A stretch of 48,042 bases of DNA from Plicaturopsis crispa FD-325 SS-3 (Eukaryota > Basidiomycota > Agaricomycetes > Amylocorticiales > Amylocorticiaceae), in contig KN832559.1 of assembly GCA_000827205.1 (NCBI GenBank), forward strand, positions 990,129 to 1,038,170, written 5' to 3'. The notes under the pieces are model-generated. The model saw nothing but the letters and a program-made list of their open reading frames with translations. It was not told the DNA's origin and ran no database searches. How positions within the stretch are numbered: the stretch's first letter is position 1; each line of letters starts with the position of its first letter. Positions 27,262 through 38,147 of this stretch are shown one piece after another. Both the position numbers and the translations under genes were made by a program.

Positions 27262-27811
27262 TTCACACTTTAATAAGAACCTACGGAGTACCTGGTGGCG
27301 TCCGGAGACACTCACGAGGCATTGGGCTGGGTAGAAGGCCGCTTGTCGCGACACCGCATATGTAGCTGACAGGACCGGGTCATCCGTGATACGCCATCTT
27401 GTTCAGGATAGGAGGTCAAGCTTGGCCAGCCCGACTTGCGCACGTAGGACAAGGGCGCAGATAGAGAATCTCTGGATGTGGTAAAAGGAATGACCCGGAG
27501 CACTTGATATGAACGACTTGTGGTACCTTGTAAGTCCAATCAACGACGGTACGCAGACGTGAGGACAGAATGTGTACTTTGGACTTGCAGACCCGAGTCG
27601 CCGCATTCTACGGCCTCGTGTTTTGCGTGCGTTAAAACCTTAAGCGGGGGGCTGATAATCAGACGAACGGAACGTGGACGCCCCGTGTATGCAGGCCGAC
27701 AAATACGTCCTGCGCTCGGACCTACGTATTATAAGTTCCTGTTGCATTTCGACTAAGCCATGCATGCATGCTGGATAGAGGTGCTTACAGGAAGTCAATC
27801 GCTACCAATCA
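27262..27811. other. HSP20-like promoter / BUD13 3' region
   Basis: 550 bp between two tandem minus-strand genes. I see no coding signal. Confidence 0.5.
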
Positions 27812-28850
27812 TTACATGTCATCAACACTCCATGAGTAACTCTCCGCGCCTTTCCGTTTTCTCTCGTTCGAGCGCTGGAACAACTTCTTCTCAAAGCCAT
27901 TGCCTCGATCTGGAAGGGAGCAGAATATGTGTTAGCTCCCAGCATGGTATCGTTCCACACATCCGCACGTACCGACACCGTCCCATCTGTATCCGGGCTT
28001 AATACCGAAACGATTCGGTGGAGGTGGAGGACCGTTGTATTGCGGCTTCCGAGGACCCTTGGACGTCTTTTTCTACAGATTGTCGAATAGACGTTAATAA
28101 CTGCTGGCCTTGATAGATATTATGGGAACTCACGGTCAGGAAAGCAGCAGCCGGATCATTCCACCGCTCCTGCGCTTTCAAGTCCTCATTGAGATCCTTG
28201 TCGTCCGCATACCGGGAAAACTCCTTCGTTCGGTTTCGCTCCATTTCCAGCCTCCGCTTCTCCTGCTCTTCACGCTGCACGAGACCCTTGCCCCATTCCA
28301 TCTTAGCTGCCTCCCGCTCCTCCTTCTCTCGTTTCTTCCGTGCAGCCTCGGCTTTCTCCGCCTTCGTGTCGATTTTCTTCCCTGACGCGTCGCGGTACAC
28401 CGTCTCCTGCGCTGCAGCCTGCTCCTCCGCGCTGATTGCGGCCTCCTTCCGCTTGCCCTGCGCCAGGGACTTTCGGAGTTGTTCCGCAGTCATCAGCCCG
28501 CCCGTAAATGACTCCTCGCCAACTACGAGCGGTTGCTCGTCTGGAGGAGGGCTTTCGGCTTTGATGCCTTCTTGAATGGTCGCCCAATTGGACTCGGCGT
28601 CACCGACGCGGCGCTTCTTGAAGGCGCGGTCCTTGGCCACGACAGCGTCGGCTATATCGTCGCCGGCTTCCTCGTCCTTCCCCTCGACGCCCCACCCAGC
28701 ATCTTCGTCCACAAGTCGCGCGCCTGCGGCAGCGGATGTCTCTGGCGCGTCGGCTTTTGCTTTGCGTTTCTTTTTCTTGGGGGCGGCGCGAGATAGAATA
28801 GCATCTGCCTTTGGGCCAGACATGTATTTCTCCGCAAGATAAGCCTGCAT
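27812..28850 (-). CDS. BUD13: Pre-mRNA-splicing factor BUD13 (CWC26), RES complex
   Basis: Subunit of the RES (retention and splicing) complex, which binds activated spliceosomes with Snu17 and Pml1. The start [19 protein letters not shown] lies at 28850 and matches the usual family beginning. A Lys-rich nuclear stretch follows ([12 protein letters not shown]). The middle has [40 protein letters not shown] and a charged coiled-coil-like run ending [20 protein letters not shown]. An intron of about 70 bp leads to [20 protein letters not shown] and [14 protein letters not shown] second short intron leads to [18 protein letters not shown] and the family-typical end [11 protein letters not shown], with the stop at 27812-27814. 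The C-terminal [19 protein letters not shown] block is diagnostic. Confidence 0.95.
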
Positions 28851-28862
28851 TTTGTGGGAAGC

Positions 28863-29570
28863 AAGGAAACGTATACGACGGTTGCTCTCGCGAGTCGCTC
28901 AGAGTTGAAGGTAGCCGGTCGGGATTCGGTAGGCGACTTTCCACGCCACAGCCTTTGTCGCGGATTTTTTGTCAACGCCTTCTCGTCGTCGACGCCGATG
29001 TCCATGAAAGCTGCGCTGTCTACATAACGTCTGCGGAAGGTTTCTGTCTTCGTCTCGTCAACCTCTTCGTATGAACGCCTTGAGTTATGTAGCCCGCAAG
29101 AATTCGCAAATCACTTACTCTTGAACTTGTGGCACACTTCGCCCGACAAAGTGGTATCTCGTCGGTCGCCAACAGCTCTTCGAGAGCCATGACTATCGGT
29201 GTTGTTGCCCAAGCCTTCATGGTGCAGTATCTGCAGTTCTTTCGACTTTCGATAACCTACACCGCAAGAGGTCGCCGATCAGTGACCTCGTGCTTATTGG
29301 CGGCCCATGGATATTCTTCGGATGTTTCTCCAGTGGGGTCACAATGATACGACACTGTGGACTTGCTGCAAAATCTGTAAGCACAACCTCGTAAATCAAC
29401 ATTTTGCAGCGGACCGGACCAGGCACTACATCCGCGTACCGAACAGGCACGACGGTCGTGGGATGCGTCTTAAGTGCTTGTGATGAACAAGGGACGGTTG
29501 CCACGATTACCGTCCGTCGACCGACGGATCTCTGACGCTGCCAGTCGCGTCCCCCGACGCGAAGACGCAC
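28863..29570 (-). CDS. Possible small unassigned gene upstream of BUD13 (unresolved exons)
   Basis: Three minus-strand pieces look partly protein-like. The piece at 29217-29570 contains MLIYEVVLTDFAASPQ; a piece near 29100-29210 reads VMALEELLATDEIPLCRAKC; a charged piece near 28930-29070 reads EVDETKTETFRRRYVDSAAF, then GVDDEKALTKNPRQR. A GTAAGT donor and an AG acceptor would join HKFK to EVDETK, but that frame is not the one of MALEELL. I could not make one consistent transcript or recognise a family. It may be a small mitochondrial-type protein, a decayed gene or chance. Confidence 0.2.
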
Positions 29571-29987
29571 AATTTCAACGATTTTCAGGAACTACGGGAT
29601 GACCTTCCAAGAAACCAAGTCCTTCCCGTCTTCGCGTTGAAGTCTCACAGGACGGACTCGATAAGTACTCTCGCAGTACCTCGTCCTCGAGATCATACTT
29701 CTTCAATTCACAGTGACCAACAGAGCGTAGCAACGTAAGGATTTGCTAGATTCAGAAGTAACCATGGCACTCATCCTTCTTTCATTATACAGCCGAGTCG
29801 TTCACAGTGATCCTTGCAGAGATAGGTTTCTGGAATACACCGCTAGAAGACAACCTGAAGGTTCCTGAAGATATTATCGGCATGTAACGCGAAACTTTTG
29901 ACCGTGCGGTGGTTATTGCGCACGACTAGAACAACAACTGGCGACGACCGGACTTTGTTCGTTGCGGCACGAGGGTATCGAGGAACG

Positions 29988-29994
29988 TATAAAG
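29988..29994 (+). promoter_or_regulatory. TATA box of the secreted repeat protein gene
   Basis: TATAAAG about 190 bp upstream of the ATG at 30185, followed by a pyrimidine-rich stretch. The element and the leader suit a strongly expressed secreted protein; the call rests on motif and position. Confidence 0.55.
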
Positions 29995-30184
29995 AGACGT
30001 CGACGCTGGCGAGAAAATCCCTCAACACTTCCGCGCTGTCTGTCTGATCTGTCCCGCCCTTTGTCGTTGAACGGCCTTCATTCTGTTCTTTCCTTCGACA
30101 CAGGTGTCCTTTTCATTCATTTCATCCATTTCTAAACGCAGGCCCGCCTTCACTTTCTTTCCCACCCCAATTTGCACACGCACA

Positions 30185-32281
30185 ATGTTCTCGAAGTCAT
30201 CCCTCGTTGCTATTGCCTTGTCCCTTCTGTCCGCGTCGGAGCAGACAGTTGCTCTTCCGATTGCACACCGGGCTGCCGCAGCTACAGGCGCAGCCGACTT
30301 CGGCTCCTGCACTACGCCCCAGATCGAATTTGGCGTAGGATTCGACAACAGGAAGGAAACGAGTTTCCAACCCGTGGACAAAAGTAAGGCTACCGTAATT
30401 CATAACATGGTCATATATTCATGGTCCATTTTCTATAGCATCGTACAACCATGGCTCTGCCCAGGCCATCGGCATCATCACACAATTTATGTGTGATACG
30501 CTGACGAACACCTGCGGCGCCAACCAGGCTGCGAAAGACACTTGCGCGCAGGCACAGACCGCCGCCGCCGCCGCGCCGCCCAAGACTGGGGCCGACGCCG
30601 ATGCATTCAACGCGGTATTCGGCATCCAGACCAACTTTGCGTCCGTCACTGCTATCGACGACACGGGTAACCCTATCGCTGGCTCAGCCACAGGTTCTGG
30701 TGCTGCGGCTGCCTCTGGTACCGCTGCCGCCGCCACTGCCACTACCTCTGCTGCCGCGGGCAACAATGCTGCTGCTGCTACAACAAGCGCTGCTGCTGCC
30801 GCATCTAGTACTGCCGCCGCCACCGGTGCCGCCGACTTTGGATCTTGCACCACTCCTCAGATCGAGTTCGGTGCCGGCTTCGACAACCGCAAGGAGACCA
30901 GCTTCCAGCCGGTTGACAAGAGTACGCATTCAATATGTCCGCTTCGTTTGATGCTCACTGACCCTCCCGTTTCTACAGCGTCTTTCAACCACGGTTCCGC
31001 TCAAGCTATCGGCATTATCTCGCAGTTCATTTGCGACACCTTGACGAACTCCTGCAAAGCCAACCAGGCCGCGAAGGATACTTGCGCGCAAGCCCAGACC
31101 GCGGCCGCAGCTGCCCCTCCTAAGACCGGTGCTGACGCTGACGCGTTCAATGCGGTATTTGGCATCCAGACCAACTTTGCATCCGTCACTGCTCTCGACG
31201 ACCAGGGTAACCCTATCGCGGGCTCAGCCACTGGCTCTGGTGCTGCCGCTTCCGGTACTGCCGCCACTGCCACCGCCTCCGTCCCTTCTGGAAACAATGC
31301 CGCTGTTGCCACGACAAGTGCAGCTGCCGCTGCATCAGGTACTGCCGCCGCCACCGGTGCCGCCGACTTTGGATCTTGCACCACCCCTCAGATCGAATTC
31401 GGTGTCGGCTTTGACAATCGCAAGGAGACCAGCTTCCAGCCGGTCGACAAGAGTGAGTGTCTTACACAACCTCGTCTTCAACATATATTAATCCACCCGT
31501 TCGTATAGCATCTTTCAACCACGGCTCCGCGCAGGCCATCGGCATCATCTCGCAATTCATCTGCGACACCTTGACGAACTCCTGCAAAGCCAACCAGGCT
31601 GCGAAGGACACTTGTGCACAGGCCCAGACCGCGGCTGCGGCTGCCCCTCCCAAGACCGGTGCTGACGCTGACGCATTCAATGCCGTGTTCGGCATCCAGA
31701 CCAACTTCGCGTCGGTGACTGCTATCGATGACCAGGGTAACCCCATTGCTGGCTCCGCCACCGGTTCTGGTGCTGCTGCTGCTTCGGGCACTGCCGCTGC
31801 TGCCACTGCCACCACCTCCGCCGCATCGGGAAACAACGCTGCTGCCGCAACAACCACTAGCGCCGCCGCCGCCTCGACCAGCTCTGCAGCGGTTAGCCTC
31901 ACTTCGTCCTACATATTCTATCAAGCTGACGAGATCTTGTCTTTCGCTCTAGGCTTCTTCTTGCGGTTCGGTGGGTGACAACCTCCAGACATTCACCGGC
32001 AGCCTCGGTGTGTCCGCGCCTGCGGTCACTGCTACCGCCGACGGTCAGTTCGCAGTAGCGGGAAATGCGTCGTTTAACAACGAGCAGAACGCGCTCGTCC
32101 GTTCCTGGTGAGTGTCCCTGCATTTCACCCCCATAGGTATACCCGCTGACGAGCTTTCTGCAGCGATGTCCAACACAACGCCTGCGCGAACGCTGCCAAC
32201 GCCTCTGGAAACAAGGGCAGCCTCACGGTGTCCGCGTGCGGTGACCAGCAGACGCAGTGCAATGCCGCTGCAAGTGCCTAA
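30185..32281 (+). CDS. Secreted Ala-rich repeat protein: three copies of an exon-intron unit plus a unique C-terminal domain
   Basis: The start MFSKSSLVAIALSLLSASEQ lies at 30185 and is a secretion signal; mature protein probably begins near ALPIAHR. Three near-identical units follow. Each starts ATGAADFGSCTTPQIEFG, continues GFDNRKETSFQPVDK, and is broken at the same phase-1 site by an intron. It resumes SFNHGSAQAIGIISQFICDT with LTNSCKANQAAKDTCAQAQT, then KTGADADAFNAVFGIQTNFA, and closes with an Ala/Ser/Thr linker. Each unit has four cysteines. After unit 3 an intron leads to a distinct domain (SSCGSVGDNLQTFTGSLGVS; VRSCDVQHNACANAANASG; VSACGDQQTQCNAAASA) ending at 32281. The units resemble secreted proteins common in wood-decay basidiomycetes, whose role I do not know. 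The Ala/Ser/Thr linkers suggest O-glycosylation and a wall or extracellular location. Confidence 0.85.
30280..30820 (+). repeat. Repeat unit 1 of the secreted protein gene (about 0.54 kb, with intron)
   Basis: It covers the codons from ATGAADFG to the Ala/Ser/Thr linker and includes the intron at about 30384-30438. It is the most divergent unit: SYNHGSAQ for SFNHGSAQ, ITQFMCDTLTNTCGAN for ISQFICDTLTNSCKAN and DDTGNP for DDQGNP. Confidence 0.85.
30821..31363 (+). repeat. Repeat unit 2 of the secreted protein gene (with intron)
   Basis: Same order as unit 1; the intron is at about 30921-30979. The protein is nearly identical to unit 3 (differences include ALDDQGNP against AIDDQGNP and changes in the linker), while many third codon positions differ. 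Confidence 0.85.
31364..31886 (+). repeat. Repeat unit 3 of the secreted protein gene (with intron)
   Basis: Same order; the intron is at about 31453-31508. The linker ends in TSSAA and a fourth intron follows it, leading into the unique C-terminal domain. Confidence 0.85.
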
Positions 32282-32598
32282 ATATTTGGGTGAACAGAGG
32301 GAGATGAGTGTTAGATAGTGGTTTCGCGTTTTATTTGGTATTTTCTTCTCTGGCACTTGTAGCATTAGTTTTCTTCTTTTTCTTCACCTACGGGGTCCCA
32401 ATGTTGGCCAGTTCAGCGGCTGGACAAATCAATCAGATGCTTTCAAAAAATTGGACGGACAGATGCAGTTTAAGCCTCAGCCTGCGGTATTGCTCTATTT
32501 CAATGTCGCTGGAGCGGTAAGAATGCAGGAAGAGTACGCATACATCCGTGCTACGTACAGTGACAGCATGAAAAGTACATCGTGCACAACGCGTGAAT
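32282..32598. other. Convergent 3' intergenic region
   Basis: 317 bp between the stop of the repeat protein and the stop of RNase H2A. AT-rich and with no coding signal. Confidence 0.5.
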
Positions 32599-33815
32599 TC
32601 AGAGTGTGCCAACACTTTTGATCCCTAAGTCTCGAACGACAGGACTGCGATCCTTGTCCCGACCTGTAGCAGATTCAAACGCCTGCATGAGAGACTCCTG
32701 GCCCTCGTCAATCCTAACGAGCAAGTCAGACTGGTGCATTCAACCTGAATCAGAAGATAGACCTACCATTTCACACCATGTGCTCTCTTCTCCAACGCGA
32801 CTTTGACGGTCGTCCATGAGAAGCGCACAAAGGTAGGAAATCCGAAAGTGGGGTCAAGCGAGTTCTGTATCCAGGCTTGTGTCTTTGGATCTATCATATT
32901 GTGCTCAGATGACCACCTAGATAATCTAACAGCGGAGAGGGACACACCAGAGGGGTAGCCGGAGCCGCATTCTGTCGACCAATTATCGGTCTGTGGAGGG
33001 GGCAGGACGCTGCCCGGTAGGGCCTGCGATTCTTCGAAGACCCAGCCATGCACGCAGGCGTCGCGCGTAACTTTCGCTGCGACACTGGCCGCGCCGACTA
33101 TCTTGTAGATGGAGTCCGCTTTCTGCTTCACGGTGAAGTTGATCCCGGGAAATTGCTTCGACAGGTACGCTTCGTAGGTCGAGGTAGTGCCCAGGGCATC
33201 GACGTACACCTGTGATGTGTAAACTCAAGGGGACTCTTGTATCGAAAGACTACTGGATACCTCGGACAGCTGGATCCCGCGTTGCAGCACTTCGCGGATA
33301 AGTAAGATGGTGGCCTCTTCGGACTGGCGATTGAGATTCGTGGGAGGTCTCCGCAGCATGCCATTGGATATTGCCTGTGGGCTGGCGACGCGATAGATCA
33401 ATGCAGAGCTCTGCCACTTCCGAAACTCGAGTGGCATACCTTACAACTCGAACAGACCACGCAAGATGTGCCGGATCAGCGCTGAGCGTATCAAGTAGAG
33501 ATGAGCGTGTATCATGCGTGAGCGTCTTTGAATCTACATGCACCATCAGTTACTCTGTGAGTTGTCAGCATGTTGTAGCGCCTTACCTGCAAAGCCTAGC
33601 TCCTCCAGGTCCGCCTGCCACGACGCTGGGCAGTACGCAACGCCATATACTAACGGGCCCAACACAGGACCGCGTCCAGCTTCGTCGACACCGAGAATGT
33701 ACGGTCCCGGCGCGGTTGGTTTCGGTGAATGGTAGGTGTACGACTCTGTCAACGGCGTCGACGGTCCTGGTGCGGATGGGATAGCATTGGACGCGTTCTC
33801 TGTCGTTGATTCCAT
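32599..33815 (-). CDS. RNH201: Ribonuclease H2 catalytic subunit A
   Basis: Type 2 RNase H that cleaves RNA in RNA:DNA hybrids and starts ribonucleotide excision repair in the nucleus, with two accessory subunits. The start [17 protein letters not shown] lies at 33815. The first catalytic motif reads [20 protein letters not shown]. Next exons give LEELGFAG joined to [14 protein letters not shown], then [52 protein letters not shown] and the final acidic block [14 protein letters not shown]. The tail reads [20 protein letters not shown] then KW. An intron with a GTAGGT donor joins it to [13 protein letters not shown] and the end [10 protein letters not shown]; the stop is at 32599-32601. All four expected acidic positions appear present. 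Six or so introns. Confidence 0.93.
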
Positions 33816-34153
33816 TGTCGCTCAGTAATCTTTCGCGTTTCCAAAGCGTTCGTCGAGTAATGAAGACTAGAGATGTATACGTTGTATACGTAGAAACTAG
33901 CAGAGCCGTCAAAGATTTCGAGAAAAGACAACCAAGACCGTTGGCGACTTTGAAAGAAAAGGCTTGCCGAAAGCGCGTCGCGTCTGAACCACGCACGCGC
34001 TTGTGGCGTCGCTTTCCTCGTCGTCCTCTATCTTGTACCTCCGACCTCGTCGATTTACTCAAAATGAAAACAATAATGCATTCCAGTGAAAAATCCTAAG
34101 AGGGTATGTATGGAGGGTATGATGTGGTAGGACATATGTATAGCATAGATAAT
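33816..34153. other. RNase H2A promoter / membrane protein 3' region
   Basis: 338 bp with no gene seen. Confidence 0.45.
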
Positions 34154-35961
34154 TCAATCATGTTTAGCTGCACGCCGACGCTCCCTGTCTTGAAGTCGCC
34201 ACTGGAAAAATGTAACAATCAAGGCCATGAGAACAGCGACACCAGCACCGAAGCCGAGAATCAACCACGACGTGTAGTGCGGCATGGAGGGATTCGTGCC
34301 GTTAGCCATTGGTTGGAATCCGAAAAACGCGTACAGAATAACCGCGACGAGGAACGCAAACACACCCCACACGAGGGTGACGAAGGGCATACTGAGGATG
34401 ATAGCAAGTATTTTCGAGCGACGCGGTGTGATAGTCGAGATCTGCGAACGCGTTCAGTGGAGTGGGCGCAAAACGGGTTAATGACGAGTCGACGCACATT
34501 GTATTCGGCCTTGGCATGGCCGTGGCTCCAGAGATGATAGACGCCGGTGATGACGCTTGCGAGCGTCAGCACGATGGATAGAAGTGAGGCTATTCTCGAT
34601 CTGGGATCAAGTCCTGGGACCGCCAGGAAGCCAACGGATGACCTGGTCTTCGTCATGAAAAATAATATGCCCACCTAGCCGTATCTACTCACGATAGTAG
34701 AACAGTAGCCTGATTGAAAAGGTCAGTTAGAACTTCACGTCCATAGAATCCTAGTAAGACTTACAGCGAGGTTGAAAGCCGTCCACTCTGCCGACAATTG
34801 CTTGATGTAAGTTGGCCATGCTTCATTGTCGCCCCGTAATTTTGACGCCTTGTGTGCGGAAACAATGCTTTCAAGGTGGTTATGAGGTACCCCAAAGCAT
34901 ACTGTAGCAATGCAGAAAAAAGCAACGCTCTTCTTAGACAGCGGAGACCTGAATTCTTGTCCCTTTGCCTTATTTCCGTATAGATTGAGTCCTCTGTGAG
35001 TCGCTAAATGACGCCAAGTCATTTCGTGTTCGTAATTGGGGCTATCATTATTCTGAAGTTACTTACCAGCATTCCATAAAATCCATGACACGAGAGCAGT
35101 TTTTGCCGCGGATTCCGAAGGAATACCAGCGGTAGGTGGTATATTCTGGCTTCCGATCGGTACATAGTCAGTTTGAAGATAGTTGAGCAGTTGCTTGCTC
35201 TCCTCTTGTGAGAAGGGTGCTGTTGTGTCAGACCGCAGGCGCAGACCCTCTGCAAGGAACACACAGTATCGTATGGTAAGCTTTCGCGAGGAAGGGAAAC
35301 TGACACAGACGTACCCATCAGAAAACAATTCAATGCTCGTCTCGCTGCCTCCTCAGCACCATCAGGTAGAGAACGATGGGCAGGGTACTGTGTCATGTAT
35401 CGCCAATATTCCGTCTGAAGTTCAAAAACTAAAGAACAGTGACATTAGACCGGTTCATGGAACAAGAGTGATCAGCGCGTACTTACCTTCTTGTGGTTCT
35501 CGATGCTCGTTGGCGCGTTTCGACAATTTGGACTTGTCAGACGACGCATACCACCTCGAGTGGTCGATGAAGAGCTCATATGGCGTCTGCCCCTCGTTTA
35601 TCATGGTGTCAACTAGCTTTTCGTCCCACCCGTCTTTGTCCAGTCCTTGGACGGAATCGGTCGCGACGTCTTTGTTAGATTGTTCAACGACACGTAGGTC
35701 GTTCGTGAGTTTCCCGTCGCGCTCGTAATATTTATGGCCATCCGCGTCGACGTGAACGGTCCATCCTTCGACGGTGATCTTTTCTTCGCTAATCACCTCC
35801 TCGATGGTGGCTCCGGGTGTCACTTCGACCCTCTTCGACTCTGGATACTCGAATACATTGTCGAACACCGGCCGAAAGTTGTACGCGGGGTTTGAGTGGT
35901 AGTTCGGAAGGAAAGCCGCGTTATTGAGGTCGACGTTTCCCGATCCCTGGAAGAAAGGCAT
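34154..35961 (-). CDS. WW-like, C-terminally membrane-spanning protein of Agaricomycetes
   Basis: I chose the ATG at 35961, giving MPFFQGSGNVDLNNAAFLPN, because this GSxNV-x-x-N-x-x-F opening recurs in Agaricomycete proteins. The frame continues upstream without a better ATG. A WW-like module follows: EKITVEGWTVHVDADGHKYY, then ERDGKLTND; the second Trp is not evident, so it is degenerate. A conserved helical region (GWDEKLVDTMINEGQTPYEL; RWYAS; AEEAARRALNCFLMG; TWRHLATHRGLNLYGNKAKG) leads to hydrophobic segments such as SVAFFCIATVCFGVP, SLLSIVLTLASVITGVYHLW, MPFVTLVWGVFAFLVAVILY and SWLILGFGAGVAVLMALIVT. It ends DRERRRAAKHD at 34154. Its role is unknown; the basic cytosolic tail and several spans point to an endomembrane protein. 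Confidence 0.75.
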
Positions 35962-36426
35962 GGGCCTGACCCTCCTATATGGCCCTGTGGATGCTGGAGC
36001 CAAGCAGAGCGCTAGGCGATGTCCGGTGTGTGTATGGTACAGATCATTGTCACTGTCCTAGTGTGGGCGTCAAAGTCGATGCAGTGCACGTTAGTATCAC
36101 GTTGTCCTTGTCGCGCGTCGCGTACTACATAGCCACAGTAAACAAGTTGTAGCTATCGGTCTATGCTGGATTTATTTCACTACTCATGGGGAGGTCGTCT
36201 TTTGAACCGTTGTGAGATGCAAAGGGAGTATTATTGATACAAGATAGTAATACATGGTGTTCACCACTGCACTAGCGCATGAAAGGCATCTAAGTAGAAA
36301 TATGGCATCTTGCGAAAAGATTCAAGATGCCAATCGCATCTAATAATCATCTATACGAGGATCTAATATGCTGGTTCCAGTCAGCCACGGGCACAAATGA
36401 AAACAACAGGAAATCGACGTACAAGA
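35962..36426. other. Intergenic region
   Basis: 465 bp, holding the promoter of the WW-like gene and the 3' end of the DUF6534-like gene. I see nothing else. Confidence 0.45.
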
Positions 36427-38147
36427 CTACATTGTCTTCGTCGAAGGTTGGCGCGCCGGGAAGTGCACGCGCGGCAACGTCAAGGTGGATGCATTGGGGA
36501 CAGCCACCGATGGCCGGCGCGACTCCGACCAAACCGATCCGTCAGAGTAGTCAACAGACGAGCCGCGGTCTGACGGGGAGTACTGGAACTCAGGCCCGCT
36601 ACGCTTTGACGAAGGCGCATCGTAATTTGTCGACGTCAGGGAAAAGCGCTTCAACGCGGATTTGACACAACTAGACCGCCGCGGCGAGAAGCTGCTAAGG
36701 TGGTCCTGGTGGCTCGGATGGGACCTGTCCCATGACTCTGAATTGAACTTGAGTTTCCCCCACAGATGCGCGGCGAAATCCTGCAGCGGATGATGTGCTG
36801 GGAAGATTCCTGTGGATGTTGAATGGACTTCGAGGACGCGGAACCCGTCCGCCTCCACGTCGGCACTCAGCGTAGCCTTCCAGCTGTCACGCGCGAGTAG
36901 CGTGGTCAGGAGGGAGGTGGTGTATAGGCTGCTCAGGCAGAAGTTAAGGGCCGAGCTAGATAGGGATAAAATCGTGTCAGATTCTAGCAAAGAAGATGAA
37001 GGAACGGTGTCACGCACAATCCCATAGTCGGCTGTAAGCATTTTGTCAGCATTGTGCGAAAATCATGCGAATTTGGAGAGAGTACTCACATAAGCAAGAT
37101 ATAGACACCCAAATATCAGGGTGGCAGCAGTCGTTAACGAGCCCGTCTGGATGGACACTGAAAACATTGTTTAACATATATCACGAAAACAGTTGGAGGG
37201 GATAGATAGCTACTTTTAGTTATCCTGTCCAGAGTCGCGTTTGTCGATGCAAATTGTGAACGATGGCGAAGCTGTCGAAGTGTCAGAAGATGGTTTGTAG
37301 ATACATGGCGAGTGGGAGACTTACGAGGAACGTGCAGAGCGACGCGGTTATGGCGCTGTCGGCTAAGATAGACAGCCCGTACCACGATAGACGGGACGCT
37401 TCCACTGCATATGGTTCCGTGATACCCATGGATTCGATTACGGTAACCGAAATGCCTGCCACTGAAACACGAGATTACAAGCTAATGAATTAGCGAGTGT
37501 AACCGAAATCCGAGAAACTGCACAACTCACGCCACTGAAGGATGGACAAGAGAGACACCAGAACGAATATGATTTCGTTCTTGGTGAGGAGCCTGATTCG
37601 CCACCCATAAATGAGCTGCACCGTTCCGGCGACTGTTGCCGTGATGGCAGCCACTGTTGGAAGCAAACGGTGAGATGCTGGCAAGGTGAAGAGGCGCGAA
37701 GGACATACTAGGTGCGTGAGCCCAGCAGCGGAACAGGACTTCAAAGGAGCCTGGAAATTCGCGTGTAAGCACCTGTGGCAGCGAAGTCTCTCAAAGAATA
37801 GCACGACTTACTTTGCTCCTCGGTTTCCGCCGACAGGAATGGGATTATCTGCAAGACTACCGTGACACCCGAGAGTACAACGATGCTCATGATCTAGTAT
37901 GGGTCAGTAAGAGGTAGAGATACAAGCAAAAAGATGTACGTACGGCAGTCCGCATCCATATGTTATCCCTAGACACAACGGAGTTGTCGTCAGCATGCAT
38001 CCGATGGAGGGGAAGACGACTCGAATGAAAAGGTACTTTACCTCTTGGGGGAGGTGACGTAGTTAGTATATTGAGACATTACGTGCCCAAATAGAACACC
38101 GGATAGTAGCATGGCGACGGCGGGAAGGCGGTATAAAGCGAGAGCAT
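36427..38147 (-). CDS. DUF6534-like seven-transmembrane-type membrane protein
   Basis: The start MDALALYRLPAVAMLLSGVL lies at 38147, with LFGHVMSQYTNYVTSPK after it, as in this Agaricomycete membrane family. Further spans include IMSIVVLSGVTVVLQIIPFL, AAITATVAGTVQLIYGWRIR, EIIFVLVSLLSILQW and TASLCTFLVSLPLAMYLQ. The family-typical last span reads SSALNFCLSSLYTTSLLTTL, followed by LARDSWK. The cytosolic tail is long and Ser/Pro/Arg-rich, ending ARQPSTKTM with the stop at 36427-36429. It is expected in the plasma membrane or endomembranes. No function is established that I know of. Five or more introns; some exon edges are uncertain. It lies in tandem with another multispan protein gene. Confidence 0.75.

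Larger units (their letters stand above)
28851..30184. other. Divergent spacer between BUD13 and the secreted repeat protein
   Basis: 1.3 kb. The right part is the promoter of the repeat protein, with a TATA box at 29988-29994 and a C/T-rich leader. The left part has coding-like minus-strand frames, listed separately, that I could not join into a gene. Confidence 0.5.

Noticed and set aside
30419-31902. Three Ala/Val-rich minus-strand open frames across the repeat protein
   Set aside because: They mirror the Ala-rich plus-strand codons and recur only because the gene is repeated. No start context or splice structure.
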